Shown here: one piece after another, positions 12,880 to 23,501 of the stretch
Layout: the number at the start of each line of letters is the position of its first letter
Numbering within the stretch: the first letter of the stretch is position 1
Origin: Tillandsia leiboldiana
Taxonomy: Eukaryota; Streptophyta; Magnoliopsida; Poales; Bromeliaceae
Length of the DNA: 64,000 nt
NCBI GenBank assembly: GCA_029204045.2
Contig: CM055075.1
Span: 26,635,273-26,699,272, forward strand
Direction of reading: 5' to 3'
The notes under the pieces: model-generated
The model's database searches: none
What the model saw: only the letters and a program-made list of their open reading frames with translations
What the model was told of the DNA's origin: nothing
Translations under genes and position numbers: made by a program

Positions 12880-13097
12880 GTTTCTATGCTTGTAAAAGTA
12901 CTAAATTATTTGTACTTGTGAATTTTTTACTCTTAGATGTAGGAATATGGCGTTAGGATGGTGGTGGACCTCTTGGGTTTAGTGGGTGGTTGGTAGAATA
13001 GTATAATCTAAGAGATAGAATTAATCAAATGATTAGATCAAAAGGTAGAAAATTTACAAGCACCAATTACTTCGTTCTTATACAAGTACAGTAGCCG

Positions 13098-13100
<3 letters not shown>
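12880..13100. mobile_element. diverged palindromic mini-element related to family A
   Basis: The left end CTATGCTTGTAAAAGTAC pairs imperfectly with the right end GTTCTTATACAAGTACAGTAG. The centre carries the same GGTGGTTGGTAGAATAGTAT-like segment as family A (GGTGGTTGGTTGAATAGTA at 12070-12090). Flanked left and right by (TA)n. Confidence 0.5.

Positions 13101-13180
<80 letters not shown>
13101..13180. repeat. (TA)n microsatellite
   Basis: About 80 bases of alternating TA between two palindromic elements. Confidence 0.92.
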
Positions 13181-13183
<3 letters not shown>

Positions 13184-13378
13184 GAATTTATATATTTTTA
13201 AAATCACAAGCACATTCATACTTATAAATTTTTTGCCATTAAATTTGCATTGAAATTTGTGCCTTTTACTTTATCTTTCTCTCTCTCTCTCGTTAGTTGA
13301 CTTTAAAAAAACAAAAATTTCAATACAAATTTAATAGTAAAAATTTAACAAGTTTGGATAGACTTATACTTTTAAAAG
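13181..13378. mobile_element. palindromic mini-element, family B copy
   Basis: Begins GTAGAATTTATATATTTTTA and ends near ATACTTTTAAAAGCATATAT. The inner GTTGACTTTAAAAAAACAAA matches the family B copy at 11686-11891. Flanked by (TA)n on both sides. Confidence 0.55.
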
Positions 13379-13400
13379 CATATATATATATATATATATA

Positions 13401-13505
13401 GTAGAGCTTATATACTTTCAAAAATACAAGTCAAACCATGATTGTGAATTTTTTACCATTGGATTTGTATTAAGATTTATACAATTATAAGCATAGTTTG
13501 GTTTG
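13401..13505. mobile_element. truncated family B element
   Basis: GTAGAGCTTATATACTTTCA matches the family B start almost exactly, but only about half of the element is present before the sequence changes. Confidence 0.45.
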
Positions 13506-13545
13506 TGTTCTCTATATATATATAATCACCAATATTATTATCGAC

Positions 13546-13799
13546 CACTACAACAAAATTAGATTATAGGGACACATGTTTGTGACACTTTTTTGCAAGT
13601 GTCCATTTATAGTCCATCTATATTTAAAAATTAGGTTATAGAGATATATTTTTGGAATATATTATAGTAATGTGTCGCTATACACCCTAGCGACGGCACA
13701 TATAGCGACACTAATGACAAGTGTAGGTAATTTTTTTAACAATATTTTTTTTAGTTTTTAGCAATACTTAAAAGTGTCGCGCATAGTTTTATTGTAGTG
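13546..13799. mobile_element. CACTA-type mini-element, copy 1
   Basis: Starts CACTACAACAAAATTAGATT and ends TTTTATTGTAGTG. It contains the shared core with an inverted GTGTCGCTATA / TATAGCGACAC pair. The adjacent triplets (GAC and TAC) do not match, so its target duplication has decayed or an end is slightly altered. Confidence 0.65.
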
Positions 13800-14390
13800 T
13801 ACTCAAATAATTAATCTCTCCTTTTGCATGTTCATGCAAAGGTGCCTGCGCTTGTTGGTGATCGTTCTTTTTTTTAATGAGAAAAGTTAATCACCATCTT
13901 TAATTTTTTACTCTCTTAATTTTATAGTTTTAAATTTTTTATTATTCTATAGTTTTATATCACTTTTATTCAAACTATAGAATAATACAATAAAAATTAT
14001 GAACTATTAATACATTATATTTTTATCAATATGAAGTTTAAAGAGCGTAGAACTTTACTCTCTTATTAAACGATAAATATTTAGAAAAAAATAAAATGAT
14101 ATTTTTCAAATCATCAGGTAATTAATTAACAAATAAAAATATGTTAAACTACAAATTAAAGAAGCTTATAATAATTGGAGTTTCCCCCCTATATAAAATG
14201 TTAATTCCACCAGTTGTACGTATTCGCGCTTCACCAAATGTTTTTTATTTTGATTATTAACCTTCAAATTTTTGTAATTTGGTTTATAATATTATTTTTT
14301 ATTTATTTTAATTGAGTTTTCAACTGTAGCCATACAACATGAGATATATATACACATCAACACCACCTCTATAGCTATAGACCAAGGAAG

Positions 14391-14439
<49 letters not shown>
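14391..14439. repeat. poly-T run of about 48 bases
   Basis: An uninterrupted T tract. Possibly the tail of an inverted retroposon, but I see no body attached to it. Confidence 0.85.
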
Positions 14440-14440
<1 letters not shown>

Positions 14441-15235
14441 TTAAGTTGTCCAAAGCTACCTAATTCCTACTTCTCGGTGGTCATTTGGTTTAGAACTATT
14501 TAAACTTTAATATGTTTAATCTTACGTTTAATCTTCTTAACTTTTGAATCTAATCACTGCTTAAAATATTATATTCGGATTATATAAGTTTAGTCTTATT
14601 ATATTTTATATATAGAAATATTCTAAATTCTAGATATGTCGTATTTCTCTCTCCTTTAAATTATGATGTTTTCGTCAAACTCAAGCACGGTATAAGCACT
14701 CTAGGTGATGCACCCACAACGGTCGTTAACCTACAGTGTGCTGCGCTTTGTCCACTGTATGATCCTAGTGTAGTCGAGGCTCATCTCATACTTTCGGCTG
14801 GTGATTGGCTTTGATATTAATTGTAACGCCCCCCTTAATTTTTAAGACGGTCATCGTCTAAAATATTATAGCGGAGCTGAGTGATTTAGCAGTATTTTAA
14901 ATTCTAATAAAGATATCACAGGTTAACCCGAGAATCTAGAGGCATAAATAAATAAAAAAAATAAATAAATAAAAATTGAATCACACCAGGGGAGCTATGA
15001 CTCCAACCTGAAATTATATTTCGAGATATATAATACTCAAATTCTGATCAACTGCTCAAGACAGTGATGGTTAAATATGGCTGTTGTAGTTATGTATAAA
15101 CCGCGCAGGATATATATATATATATATATATATATTACTAGTAAACCATATATATATATTTAGATCTTGCACTAGACCTAATTACAGCATTACTAGCACC
15201 TCATGAGTAGCAATGAATCCTATGCATGGGCTTGC

Positions 15236-17090
15236 CAAGTTGTATTCTCACCTATTTAAATAGTAAAGAAGCTGCACTGTGATCTTTTTAATCCAATTTA
15301 GAAATTAATTAACTCTAATGATTAATTAGCTGAGTATAATTCAGGGGGGAACTAGTACCTAGCTCTTTATGTAGCCCTTATACATAAATTAAACAACTAT
15401 AAAGTTAATTAACTAGGTGTAAAATAACTGTAGTGTAAGTGAAGTTTAATAGTAATTAACTTGATCAACTGTTGTGGATCTGTGATCTAGAGTAATTAAG
15501 ATAAATAATACACTACAAAAAAAAATGCCAATGCTTAAAAATATATCGTTATATAAATTATATATTATATTAAATCAATTAATTAAATAATAAATTTTAT
15601 TATTATTTTTAATTTTCTGACGCTCTAAAGCGTCAGAATTTCAAATATTCCGTCGGGACATATTTTACCGATGCTTGGCATAAGCGTCAGTATATACATG
15701 GCGACTCTTCACACTACAAAAAAAGTAATATTTAAGAATACATTTTTTTTATACTTAATGATGATTAAAAGCGTTTTAATATAGTCTAGTGATACATTTA
15801 AAAATGTCGGCTAAAATATCAGCAAATGAAGAGTCGTCACGTATATACCGATATTTATACCAAGCGTCAGTAAAATATTTTTTGACGCTTTAAAGAGTCA
15901 AAATTTTTTAAAATTCTGACATTTTGAAGCGTCAAAAAATTAAAAATAATAATATAGTTTATTATTTAATAAATTAATTTAATATAATAAAGGATTTATA
16001 TAACGACGCTTTTTGAAACGTCGCTATTTACTAAATTATAGAAACACTTGGGACGCTTCCCTTAAGGGACGTTTAAAAAGCGTCCTTATATTGAAATTTG
16101 TTTGTAGTGTCATTTGCTAACGTTTTAACCGACGCCTTCAAATGCGACCCTAGATTATATTGAGACGCTTTTAAACATTCTTAAATATCAACCTTTTTTT
16201 GTTTGTTTTTTTTTTTTTTTTTTTTGTAGTGATAATAGCCACCACACAAAGAAGGAGAAAGTTGCATCCATGTCTTAACAAATCCCCAGGAAATTAAGGT
16301 AATAAATTCCTCAAGGAAAGGACACCTTTAATTACCTACCAAATTAAATACATGTATTAAAAGCTTAATTTTGTTCTACAACTTTTACTGATATGCTGAT
16401 TTGGAGAATTTTTATTGAATGATTAATGTAATTCGATCACAAGAAGAGTGGTGCATATCATACACACAAGATTCTAACACTATTAATACAGTACTATTTA
16501 CATTTATTTTTTCAGTAATTTATTATGTAAAGCATTTTTTTTTTTTTTGTACATATGTTCTCATCTAAACAGTAAACAAACTGAAATGCAAAGTGGCCAT
16601 GGCCTTTTTTAAGTTTAAAAGGGATGAGATCATTTCGAAACTTTAACTGATAATTAGGTATATGTTTAGGGGAACTACCTCATTAATTATGTAGATCATA
16701 TATATAGCAACTTACAAAGTTAATTAACTAACAATTATATACCATTTGTGTAAACAAATTAAACCCTAGGTGTAAATTACAAATAGCTATATAAGTGAAG
16801 CTTAATTAATTAACTTAGACTACTGTAGTGGATCAATGAGAATAAGATATATAATTAATTATAAATAGCCCCACACACAAAAGGTGAAAGGTGAAAGTTG
16901 CATGCATGCATATATATGTATCTTAACAAATCCCCAAGAAAGGATTATTCTTCAAGGATAAGGCACCTTTAACTACCAAAAGCTAGCTTTACATAATTAA
17001 TGTTATATAAATCTATATTTATATGTACATATTTTATAACTTTTTATAAACATGTTGATTTGAAAAGATTTTTATTGGGCACTTAATGTA
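15236..17090. repeat. diverged tandem duplication, copies about 15236-16430 and about 16660-17090
   Basis: Both copies share in order AAGTTAATTAACTA, AAGTGAAG(T/C)TTAAT, GTGGATC, AAGTTGCATxCATG, TCTTAACAAATCCCC, AAGG(A/C)ACCTTTAA and TTTTTATTG. The first copy is longer because it holds the CACTA-like insertion 15511-16231. Confidence 0.6.
15511..16231. mobile_element. composite CACTA-like element with internal long inverted repeat
   Basis: A 721-bp element starting CACTACAAAAAAAAATGCCA and ending TTTTTTTGTAGTG, flanked by ATA on each side (15508-15510 and 16232-16234). Further CACTACAA-type ends lie inside at 15712 and 16104-16109. The segments about 15525-15706 and 15826-16015 are inverted copies of each other (CTGACGCTCTAAAGCGTCAG-type words), so the element could fold into a hairpin. 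No coding capacity. Confidence 0.65.
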
Positions 17091-17409
17091 TTTATAAGTG
17101 TTCAGAATGATCAATATAGCATCTAATTAATTAGAGACCTTAATTTATCGTGTGACATCGGTATAAGTAAATAATGATCTTTGATAACATAATTAGTGAA
17201 TGAAGAGTATGTTGTGGAACCCAAATGGGGTTGTAATATATACTAAGACTCTATTATCTAGTGGTTATAAATTTATTATTATTTTTTTTAAAAAAAAAAT
17301 AACAAATTTTAGAGGGCAGGATTATAATTCTTGGAATAAGTGTTGTAATAATATATACAACTCTTTCTTTGGATGATTTTCTGTACAATTTATTAAATTA
17401 TACAAAACT

Positions 17410-17667
17410 CACTATAACAAAATTAGGCTTTAGCGACACTTTTAAGTATTTCTAAAATTTTAAAAAAATATCGCTGACAAAAATACCGACACTTATTGTA
17501 AGTATTGCTATATGTGCCGTCGTTAGGGTGTATAGCGACACACTTTTGTAATGTGTCCCAAAAATATGTCCCTATAACCTAATTTTGGATATAGATGGAA
17601 TATAGATAGGAGACTTATACAAAAGTGTCACAAACATGTGCCCCTATAACCTAATTTTGTTGTAGTG
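17410..17667. mobile_element. CACTA-type mini-element, copy 2
   Basis: 258 bp, starting CACTATAACAAAATTAGGCT and ending CCTAATTTTGTTGTAGTG, flanked by ACT on each side (17407-17409 and 17668-17670). A 3-bp duplication is the hallmark of CACTA transposons. It shares its core with copies 1, 3 and 4. Confidence 0.75.
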
Positions 17668-18258
17668 ACTGTCACATCAGCATAATTAGTAAAGAATTAT
17701 AAAACTTGTATTAATTTAATCGGCTAATATATTTTTTTTTTCTTTCTATCTTTTTTTATAATATATATTCTCAACAACAAAATCAATCCGAGTTTCATGA
17801 CACTGATCTCCACTATGGCTGAAATTCCCATGACTAATTAAAAAGACCCAACAAGGATAGGCCACAACATGTGCCTATAATGCACAAGAAATATTCTCAT
17901 CATTTATGGCTTTACTTGTCAATCAATGATCATATTCAAAGTATATCTTGTGAGGAGCTTCATTTGTTTTCTAGGGTTTAGGACACGGTTCCTACACGCC
18001 ATAAGCTCTTGTAGCTAGCTAGGAAGAGAAGAGGCTTGTGATGCACAAAAGTTTTGGCTTGTCATGCATATATATATATATATATATATTCTGATAGGAA
18101 AAGCCTGGTACAAAGGGAGCATCATTTTATAATCCACTACTCATGAAAAAAGGAAATGGGAGTGATGGGGTGGTTTAGATGTCGGGGGAAAGGAGATATT
18201 GATAACATTAATCGCATGCACCCAATTAATGCACCTTGCATGCACCGTCGTCGTCTCC

Positions 18259-18359
18259 TATCCCTCCATTGATATGATCTCCTCTGTTTGGACGCATGAA
18301 TATTTTCTCGTATCCCTCCATTGATATGATCTTCTCTGTTTGGACGCATGAATATTTTA
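18259..18359. repeat. two tandem copies of a 52-bp unit
   Basis: TATCCCTCCATTGATATGAT occurs at 18259 and again at 18311, each followed by the same CTCTGTTTGGACGCATGAAT segment. About 1.3 kb upstream of the SCL15-like leader. Confidence 0.85.
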
Positions 18360-19045
18360 TTCAGTACGTACTTTTTTAATTAGTTTACTCAAAAAATATG
18401 AAGTGCTTGGTTAGCGAAAAGTGCGTTTAAGATATTTCAAGAAGCAAAAAATTAAACCATAGTCTCTAGCTAATTGCATAAATTATTTTCATACCTAATA
18501 GGTTATTATTGGATATTTTATTCCGACGGTCGTGAAAGTAATTCTACAACAATTTACAATTTAGGAGTTCAGCTATAGCCCTAATTCTGAGGTGCTAAAA
18601 GTTTTCATTTGTTAGGTTAACTGAGTTTACTTTTATCTTATTAGAAATATTTGGAAATTGAGTACATACATACATACATACTATATATATGATAATTATA
18701 GACATCTTAGCTGATCGATCGATCGTGCTCTTCATCACTTAACGATTGCATACAATATGTTCATGCATTCAAACACGCCCTAAGTTGAAAAGCATTCATA
18801 AACTTTAAACTGTCGAGCGAAAAGCATGAAGTTGGAAGAAGGGATATGGGCAGTGCAGTGTGCGACTGATCATACGGCGCATGCACGGGGTGCAGGTATT
18901 TAAAAGAGAGAGAGATATAGACCATCAGGGAGAAACAGCCTTATCTAATGAGCCCCCCTAATGAGGTGGTGGTGGATTCTTTGGATATGTGGTTCAGCTT
19001 TGATCTCCCTGCAGATCATGTCACCTCAATCTTCTTCAGTATAAA

Positions 19046-19098
19046 CCTGCATATATATATATATATATATTCGCATCCTTTAAGCTTTAATTAGTACG

Positions 19099-19141
<43 letters not shown>
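19046..19141. repeat. two (AT)n tracts upstream of the SCL15-like gene
   Basis: About 24 bases at 19046-19070 and about 42 bases at 19099-19140, separated by about 30 bases. Confidence 0.85.
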
Positions 19142-19143
<2 letters not shown>

Positions 19144-19587
19144 CCCATCTAGTATCTTGCAGTAATGAACTTATTAGTAATTAACATTTGTGTTCAATTA
19201 CTTAAAAACGTACGCCTCCCTAGTAGATGCTACGTACATGCATGTGCAGCAAAAAAAAAAAAAAAACTCTTTTTGATATAATTCCTATTTTAATAACACA
19301 TAGTTATATATATAAAACTAATTATTAATCAAACAGAATAATAAACTGTATTTGGAGCTTAAAATTTTAAATATTAAATTTTTATGTAGGCCGTAGATCT
19401 ACGTAGCGTGAATAACGTTACTACGTACGTACTACGAGTCAAATCAAACGTCAATGCGTCCATGTTTGTTAGTAGGAAAAAGAAAATTAAAGAAAAGTAA
19501 AAAATGAATGCACTTTCCAAATGGCGACGGCTTCTCACAGAAGTTGAACCACGTTAAAAGAGCCCTTTTGAATCTTGTTGGTTTCCC

Positions 19588-19860
19588 ATGTCCTTCCTTC
19601 CCATAATGATCATTCATTTATTTATATCATCATCAGCAGCGGCGACATTAAATCATCACCATCATCATGATCATGATCATGATCATTCCGCCACCATAAA
19701 ATCCCCCTCTCTACGACGTAAAAACCTCCACCTCTCTCCTTCACAGATCCCAACGCACCCTGCAAAACCCACATATACGTACGTAGAAAGAAAGAAAAAG
19801 AGAGAGAGAGAGAGAGAGGGGGGGGGGGGGCGTGTTGATTGCTTGTTGAGAGTCACATGA
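19588..19860 (+). CDS. upstream ORF (90 codons) overlapping the SCL15-like start codon by ATGA
   Basis: The frame opens at ATG 19588 and closes with TGA 19858-19860, sharing the four bases ATGA (19857-19860) with the start of the main ORF. The product has a hydrophobic start, a His/Asp run (HHHHHDHDHDHD) encoded by CATCAT-GATCAT repeats, and an Arg/Glu run encoded by the GA microsatellite at 19795-19818. The composition follows simple repeats, so a conserved peptide is unlikely. A translational effect on the downstream gene is possible if the transcript starts upstream of 19588. Not a confirmed gene. Confidence 0.3.
   Translation: MSFLPIMIIHLFISSSAAATLNHHHHHDHDHDHSATIKSPSLRRKNLHLSPSQIPTHPAKPTYTYVERKKKREREREGGGGRVDCLLRVT
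19795..19830 (+). repeat. (GA)n-(G)n tract in the SCL15-like leader
   Basis: About 20 bases of alternating AG followed by about 12 G, ending 26 bases before the main ATG. Confidence 0.85.
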
Positions 19861-21443
19861 AGTCTACGAAACTCGTCGCCGACTCTCACGCCTTCCCCAC
19901 CAAACTCGGCGCCGACGACTCGTCCCCTCCACACAACAACAACCACCACCACCACCACCACCACTACTACCACCAAACCACCTCTCCTTTCCCCTCGACC
20001 TTTTACTACGAGCCCACCTCCGTCCTCGACCCACATCTCACCTCCTCCCCCTCCTCCGCCGCCGCCGACCTCCACCGCATCTCCGCGCCGCCGCCGCCGC
20101 CGCCGCCGCCGTCGCAGTCTCAGCAGCAGCAGCAGCAGCAGCAGCACACGGACGCCAACTCCGCCGCCGCCGAGTGGGACCCTCTCTCCTCGTGGCTCCT
20201 CTCCGAGCGCGACCTCGCCCTCGACCTCCCCCAATTCCAATCACAATTCCCATCCTTCGATCCCCCCTCCTTCTCCGACCCCTTCGAAACCACCCTAAAC
20301 CCCCCTCCTTTCGATCGCCCCCACCTCGACCTGCTCCTCCGCGCCGCCGACTCGCTGGAATCGGGCGACCCCCACTCGGCCGAGCTGGCGCTGGCGCGGC
20401 TCAACCCCCACCTCGCCGCCCCGCTCGGCCCCCCTCTCCAGCGCGCGGCGTTCTACTTCAAGGAGGCTCTTTTGTCCCTCCTCCACTGCGGCCCCCACGC
20501 GGCGGCCGCGCCGACCATCTCCGCCGCCGAGGTCGTCCGCCGCATCGGTGCCCACAAGGCCTTCTCCGACCTCTCCCCCGTCCCCCAGTTCGCGAGCTTC
20601 ACCGCCAACCAAACCCTGCTCGAGGCCTTCGACGCCGCGGGCTCGGCGGCGTCGGTGCACGTCGTGGACTTCGACCTCGGCCTCGGGGGCCAGTGGTCCT
20701 CCTTCGCCCACGAGGTCGCCGCGCGCCGCGCCCCGCAGCCCCCGGCCATCCGCGTCACCGCCGTGGTCGCCGAGGAGACCCCCGAGGCCGCGCTCGCCGC
20801 CGAGAACCTCCGCGACTTCGCGCGCGGCCTCGGCCTCCGCCTCTCCGTCGACCTCCTGCGCCTCGGCCCGGCGGGCGCCCTCGCCCTCGGCGCCGTGCGC
20901 CTCGCCCCGACCGAGCCCGTCGCCGTCGTCCTCTCCCCCGCCGCGCTCCGACTCGTCGTCGGCGCCGGCGCCGGCGGAGCGGAGGGCTCCGCCGCGCTGG
21001 TGCGGTTCCTCCGCCGCGCGGCGCCGCGCGCGGCGGTGCTCGTTGACGCTGAGGGCTACGGCTGCGGCGGAGCGGCGTCGCTGAGGCGCGCGGTGGAGGG
21101 GGGTGTGGAGTACTACGCGGCGGTGCTCGATGCGGCGGAGGCGGCGGCGGCGGCTGCGGCGGGGGCGGGGGAGGAGGCGGTGAGGAGGGTGGAGAGGGGG
21201 GTGGTGGGGCCCAGGGTCGCGGCGGCGGTGGGGACTTGGTGGGCCCGTACCGAGCCGGCCCACGAGCTGCTGGGCCGGGCCGGGTTGGAGCCCGTGGGCT
21301 TCAGCGAGTTCGCCGAGTCGCAGGCCGAGTGGATCGTGCGCCGCGCGCCAGTCGAAGGCTACCACGTGGCGCGCAGTGCCGGGTCCATGGTGCTGAGCTG
21401 GCGCGGGCGGGAGCTGGCCTCCACGTCAGCTTGGAGGTGCTAA
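19857..21443 (+). CDS. SCL15: GRAS transcription factor, HAIRY MERISTEM group (SCL15/HAM4-like)
   Basis: A single-exon ORF of 528 residues. I take ATG 19857, because the only in-frame upstream initiator would be a TTG. Residues 1-150 are low-complexity: His-rich, Pro-rich and Gln-rich runs, with DPLSSWLLSERDLAL near 105. The GRAS domain runs about 152-528 with FDRPHLDLLLRAADSLESGD, LARLNPHL, QRAAFYFKEAL, the HAM-type core VHVVDFDLGLGGQW (267-280), RVTAVVAEE and the C-terminal SAW end TSAWRC. These forms are typical of the HAM group, which keeps meristem cells undetermined with WUSCHEL/WOX partners. The miR171 complementary site is degenerate, as expected for SCL15/HAM4 rather than the miR171-regulated members. 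The coding exon is extremely GC-rich against AT-rich flanks; deep third-position GC is usual in monocots. Several long frames on both strands here are composition shadows. Confidence 0.88.
   Translation: MKSTKLVADSHAFPTKLGADDSSPPHNNNHHHHHHHYYHQTTSPFPSTFYYEPTSVLDPHLTSSPSSAAADLHRISAPPPPPPPPSQSQQQQQQQQHTDANSAAAEWDPLSSWLLSERDLALDLPQFQSQFPSFDPPSFSDPFETTLNPPPFDRPHLDLLLRAADSLESGDPHSAELALARLNPHLAAPLGPPLQRAAFYFKEALLSLLHCGPHAAAAPTISAAEVVRRIGAHKAFSDLSPVPQFASFTANQTLLEAFDAAGSAASVHVVDFDLGLGGQWSSFAHEVAARRAPQPPAIRVTAVVAEETPEAALAAENLRDFARGLGLRLSVDLLRLGPAGALALGAVRLAPTEPVAVVLSPAALRLVVGAGAGGAEGSAALVRFLRRAAPRAAVLVDAEGYGCGGAASLRRAVEGGVEYYAAVLDAAEAAAAAAAGAGEEAVRRVERGVVGPRVAAAVGTWWARTEPAHELLGRAGLEPVGFSEFAESQAEWIVRRAPVEGYHVARSAGSMVLSWRGRELASTSAWRC
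20387..20407 (+). promoter_or_regulatory. degenerate miR171-complementary site
   Basis: The 13-base core TGGCGCGGCTCAA (20392-20404), encoding ALARLN, is identical to the miR171 site of other HAM genes. Six of the 21 positions differ, including those facing miRNA positions 1 and 3. Regulation by miR171 is therefore unlikely. Confidence 0.5.
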
Positions 21444-23171
21444 GAAGTCGGCGTCGTCCTTATATCTTCTCCTCTTCGACTGCCGACTTCAAGTTTTTTT
21501 TTTTCCTTTTTTTTTTTTTTTTAGACTTACAAAATTTGCAACAACTAACTAACATGGGTTAGGAAGTTGGGTACGAGGGAACACATAGTACGTAGTTCTT
21601 CTCACATTATTGTATCTGTTTCTTACAATCAATAAATTAATAATCTAATAGTTTGCACAAATAGTATCACATTACTGTTGACATGTGTTAGGTCACTAAT
21701 ATAAGTAATATAAATAAGAAGCTTCTTTAATTTGGACTTACAATTATGTATCCAATTTTCTTAATTCTGGTACTCTAACTTTTCCATATAATAAACTACT
21801 AACTTTGAGCTTCACCAAAGACACAACTTTTGGAATGACAAAAAATCATTAAAGAGCCTCCCAAAATCTTTAATTAAAAAGCATTTTTTTTTATATATAT
21901 TTTAGAACTTGAATTTTTCTTGTGTAAAATATAGGCCTATTCGATATTAGATTCTATATATATACTTGCTTCGATGCTCTACTACGATGCCTCGGAAAAT
22001 AATTTTCCTTATAAATATTACAATATATAAGATATATTTCAAATCAATCATATTGCGTCAAATAAGATAGCAAACAGTCTCGAATCAATCATAACTAATT
22101 TGATAATTATACATTAAAATTATGCTTTAAGAAGAATTAATTGTTCGTTACACCTTTATACGATATGGAGACATTTGATTGAATGTTGTAAATTTTATGT
22201 ATTATTACTGTGATAAATTATGACTTTTTCGTGCCTCCGAAGGTTCAATATATACCTCTGATTTGGTTATGAATTTACATACTATGCATGGATGAAGAGA
22301 GAACGGGGTACATGGAGAAGACACATATATAGGAGGTGTTTAATATTGCTTGATTGAATTTTTCTAATAAGCTAAATCTGAGTCAAATATCTCTCAATTT
22401 TTAAAAAAATCTGAATTGAATTCAAACTCAAAAATAGATAAAAAGTACTGAACATGAATCTCATGACCAAATTAATTGAAACCAATTCAAATTGAAAATA
22501 GAGAAAAGTAAAATAAAATCTGAACTGAGAATTTTAATTCAATTTTGTTTTTTTTTTAATCTAGTAAAGTTATAAACCTCCGACATATTGATCGCGTTAA
22601 CTTTCAAGCTATATATTTTCTATTTCATTTGAATTACTTAGCAACTGCTGGTATTTATTTTAAATTTAATTTAAAATTTTTATTTTGGCTTATAGGCTTA
22701 ATCAAATGAACTTTGCATGAGAGCTTATGCATCACTTACTATATAATAGATGAAAAACTCATGAGATATAGTAAGAATTTATATACTACACCATTTTCAA
22801 GTCACTTAATTAATAAAAAGAGTACGTGGTGTCATCCACTAATCACATACACACGTGCATGGCTCGAGTGGGGCTTGAGTTGGGCTCAAGTAGGGCTAGG
22901 CTGGGCGCCACACACGGTCTTTACTTACTGGTTTGGTTCACCTACACTGAAATCTTATTTTTTATTTTTTTATTTTAGGTTTATTATTACTTTTTAACTT
23001 AACCTTAGCATGTCTTTTATTTTTTTGTTTTGGATTTATTACTTTTGAACTTAATCTTAACCTGAAGTTGGTTACATTTTAGCTTAACTTTATTATGAGG
23101 TAATTAAGTGGTATTGGTCCAACTAATCGTGGGCATCTTGATTCCTATTGGCTGTTCTCATTGGCTACACC

Positions 23172-23429
23172 CACTACAACAAAATTATGGTATAGCGATA
23201 CTTTTAAGTATTTCTAAAAGCTAAAAAAAATACCGCTAGTAAAAATATTGGCACTTATTATTAGTGTCGTTGTATGTGCAGTCGCTATGGTGTATAGCGA
23301 CATATTATTGTAATGTGTCTCTAAAAAACATCCTTATAATTTAATTTTGGATATAGATGAAATATAGATAGGACACTTATATAAAAGTGTCACAAAAATA
23401 TGTCCATATAATCTAATTTTGTTGTAGTG
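23172..23429. mobile_element. CACTA-type mini-element, copy 3
   Basis: Starts CACTACAACAAAATTATGGT and ends ATCTAATTTTGTTGTAGTG, flanked by ACC on both sides (23169-23171 and 23430-23432). Same core as copies 1, 2 and 4. Confidence 0.77.
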
Positions 23430-23501
23430 ACCACAGCGGCGCCTACCTTTAGACGGAGAGAAGGGTACATGAAAGAGGTGAATTACCTTCTTCTACATAT
23501 T

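Larger units (their letters stand above)
11011..19587. other. 8.6-kb intergenic, transposon- and microsatellite-rich region
   Basis: No convincing gene between the PP2C 3'UTR and the SCL15-like leader. Contents I can support are listed separately: (TA)n tracts with palindromic mini-elements, CACTA-type mini-elements, a diverged tandem duplication, a poly-T run and a 52-bp tandem duplication. Open frames here fall in simple repeats or are random. Confidence 0.75.

Noticed and set aside
11615..13505. CRISPR-like array of alternating repeats
   Set aside because: The repeats are (TA)n of varying length and the spacers are palindromic transposons; the organism is a plant.
19839..19856. In-frame extension of the SCL15-like protein by six residues from TTG
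   Set aside because: Plant nuclear translation normally starts at AUG. ATG 19857 is the first in-frame one.
20038..21365. Several long open frames on both strands across the SCL15-like gene
   Set aside because: They are shadows of an extremely GC-rich exon where stops are rare. Only the 19857 frame has GRAS motifs.
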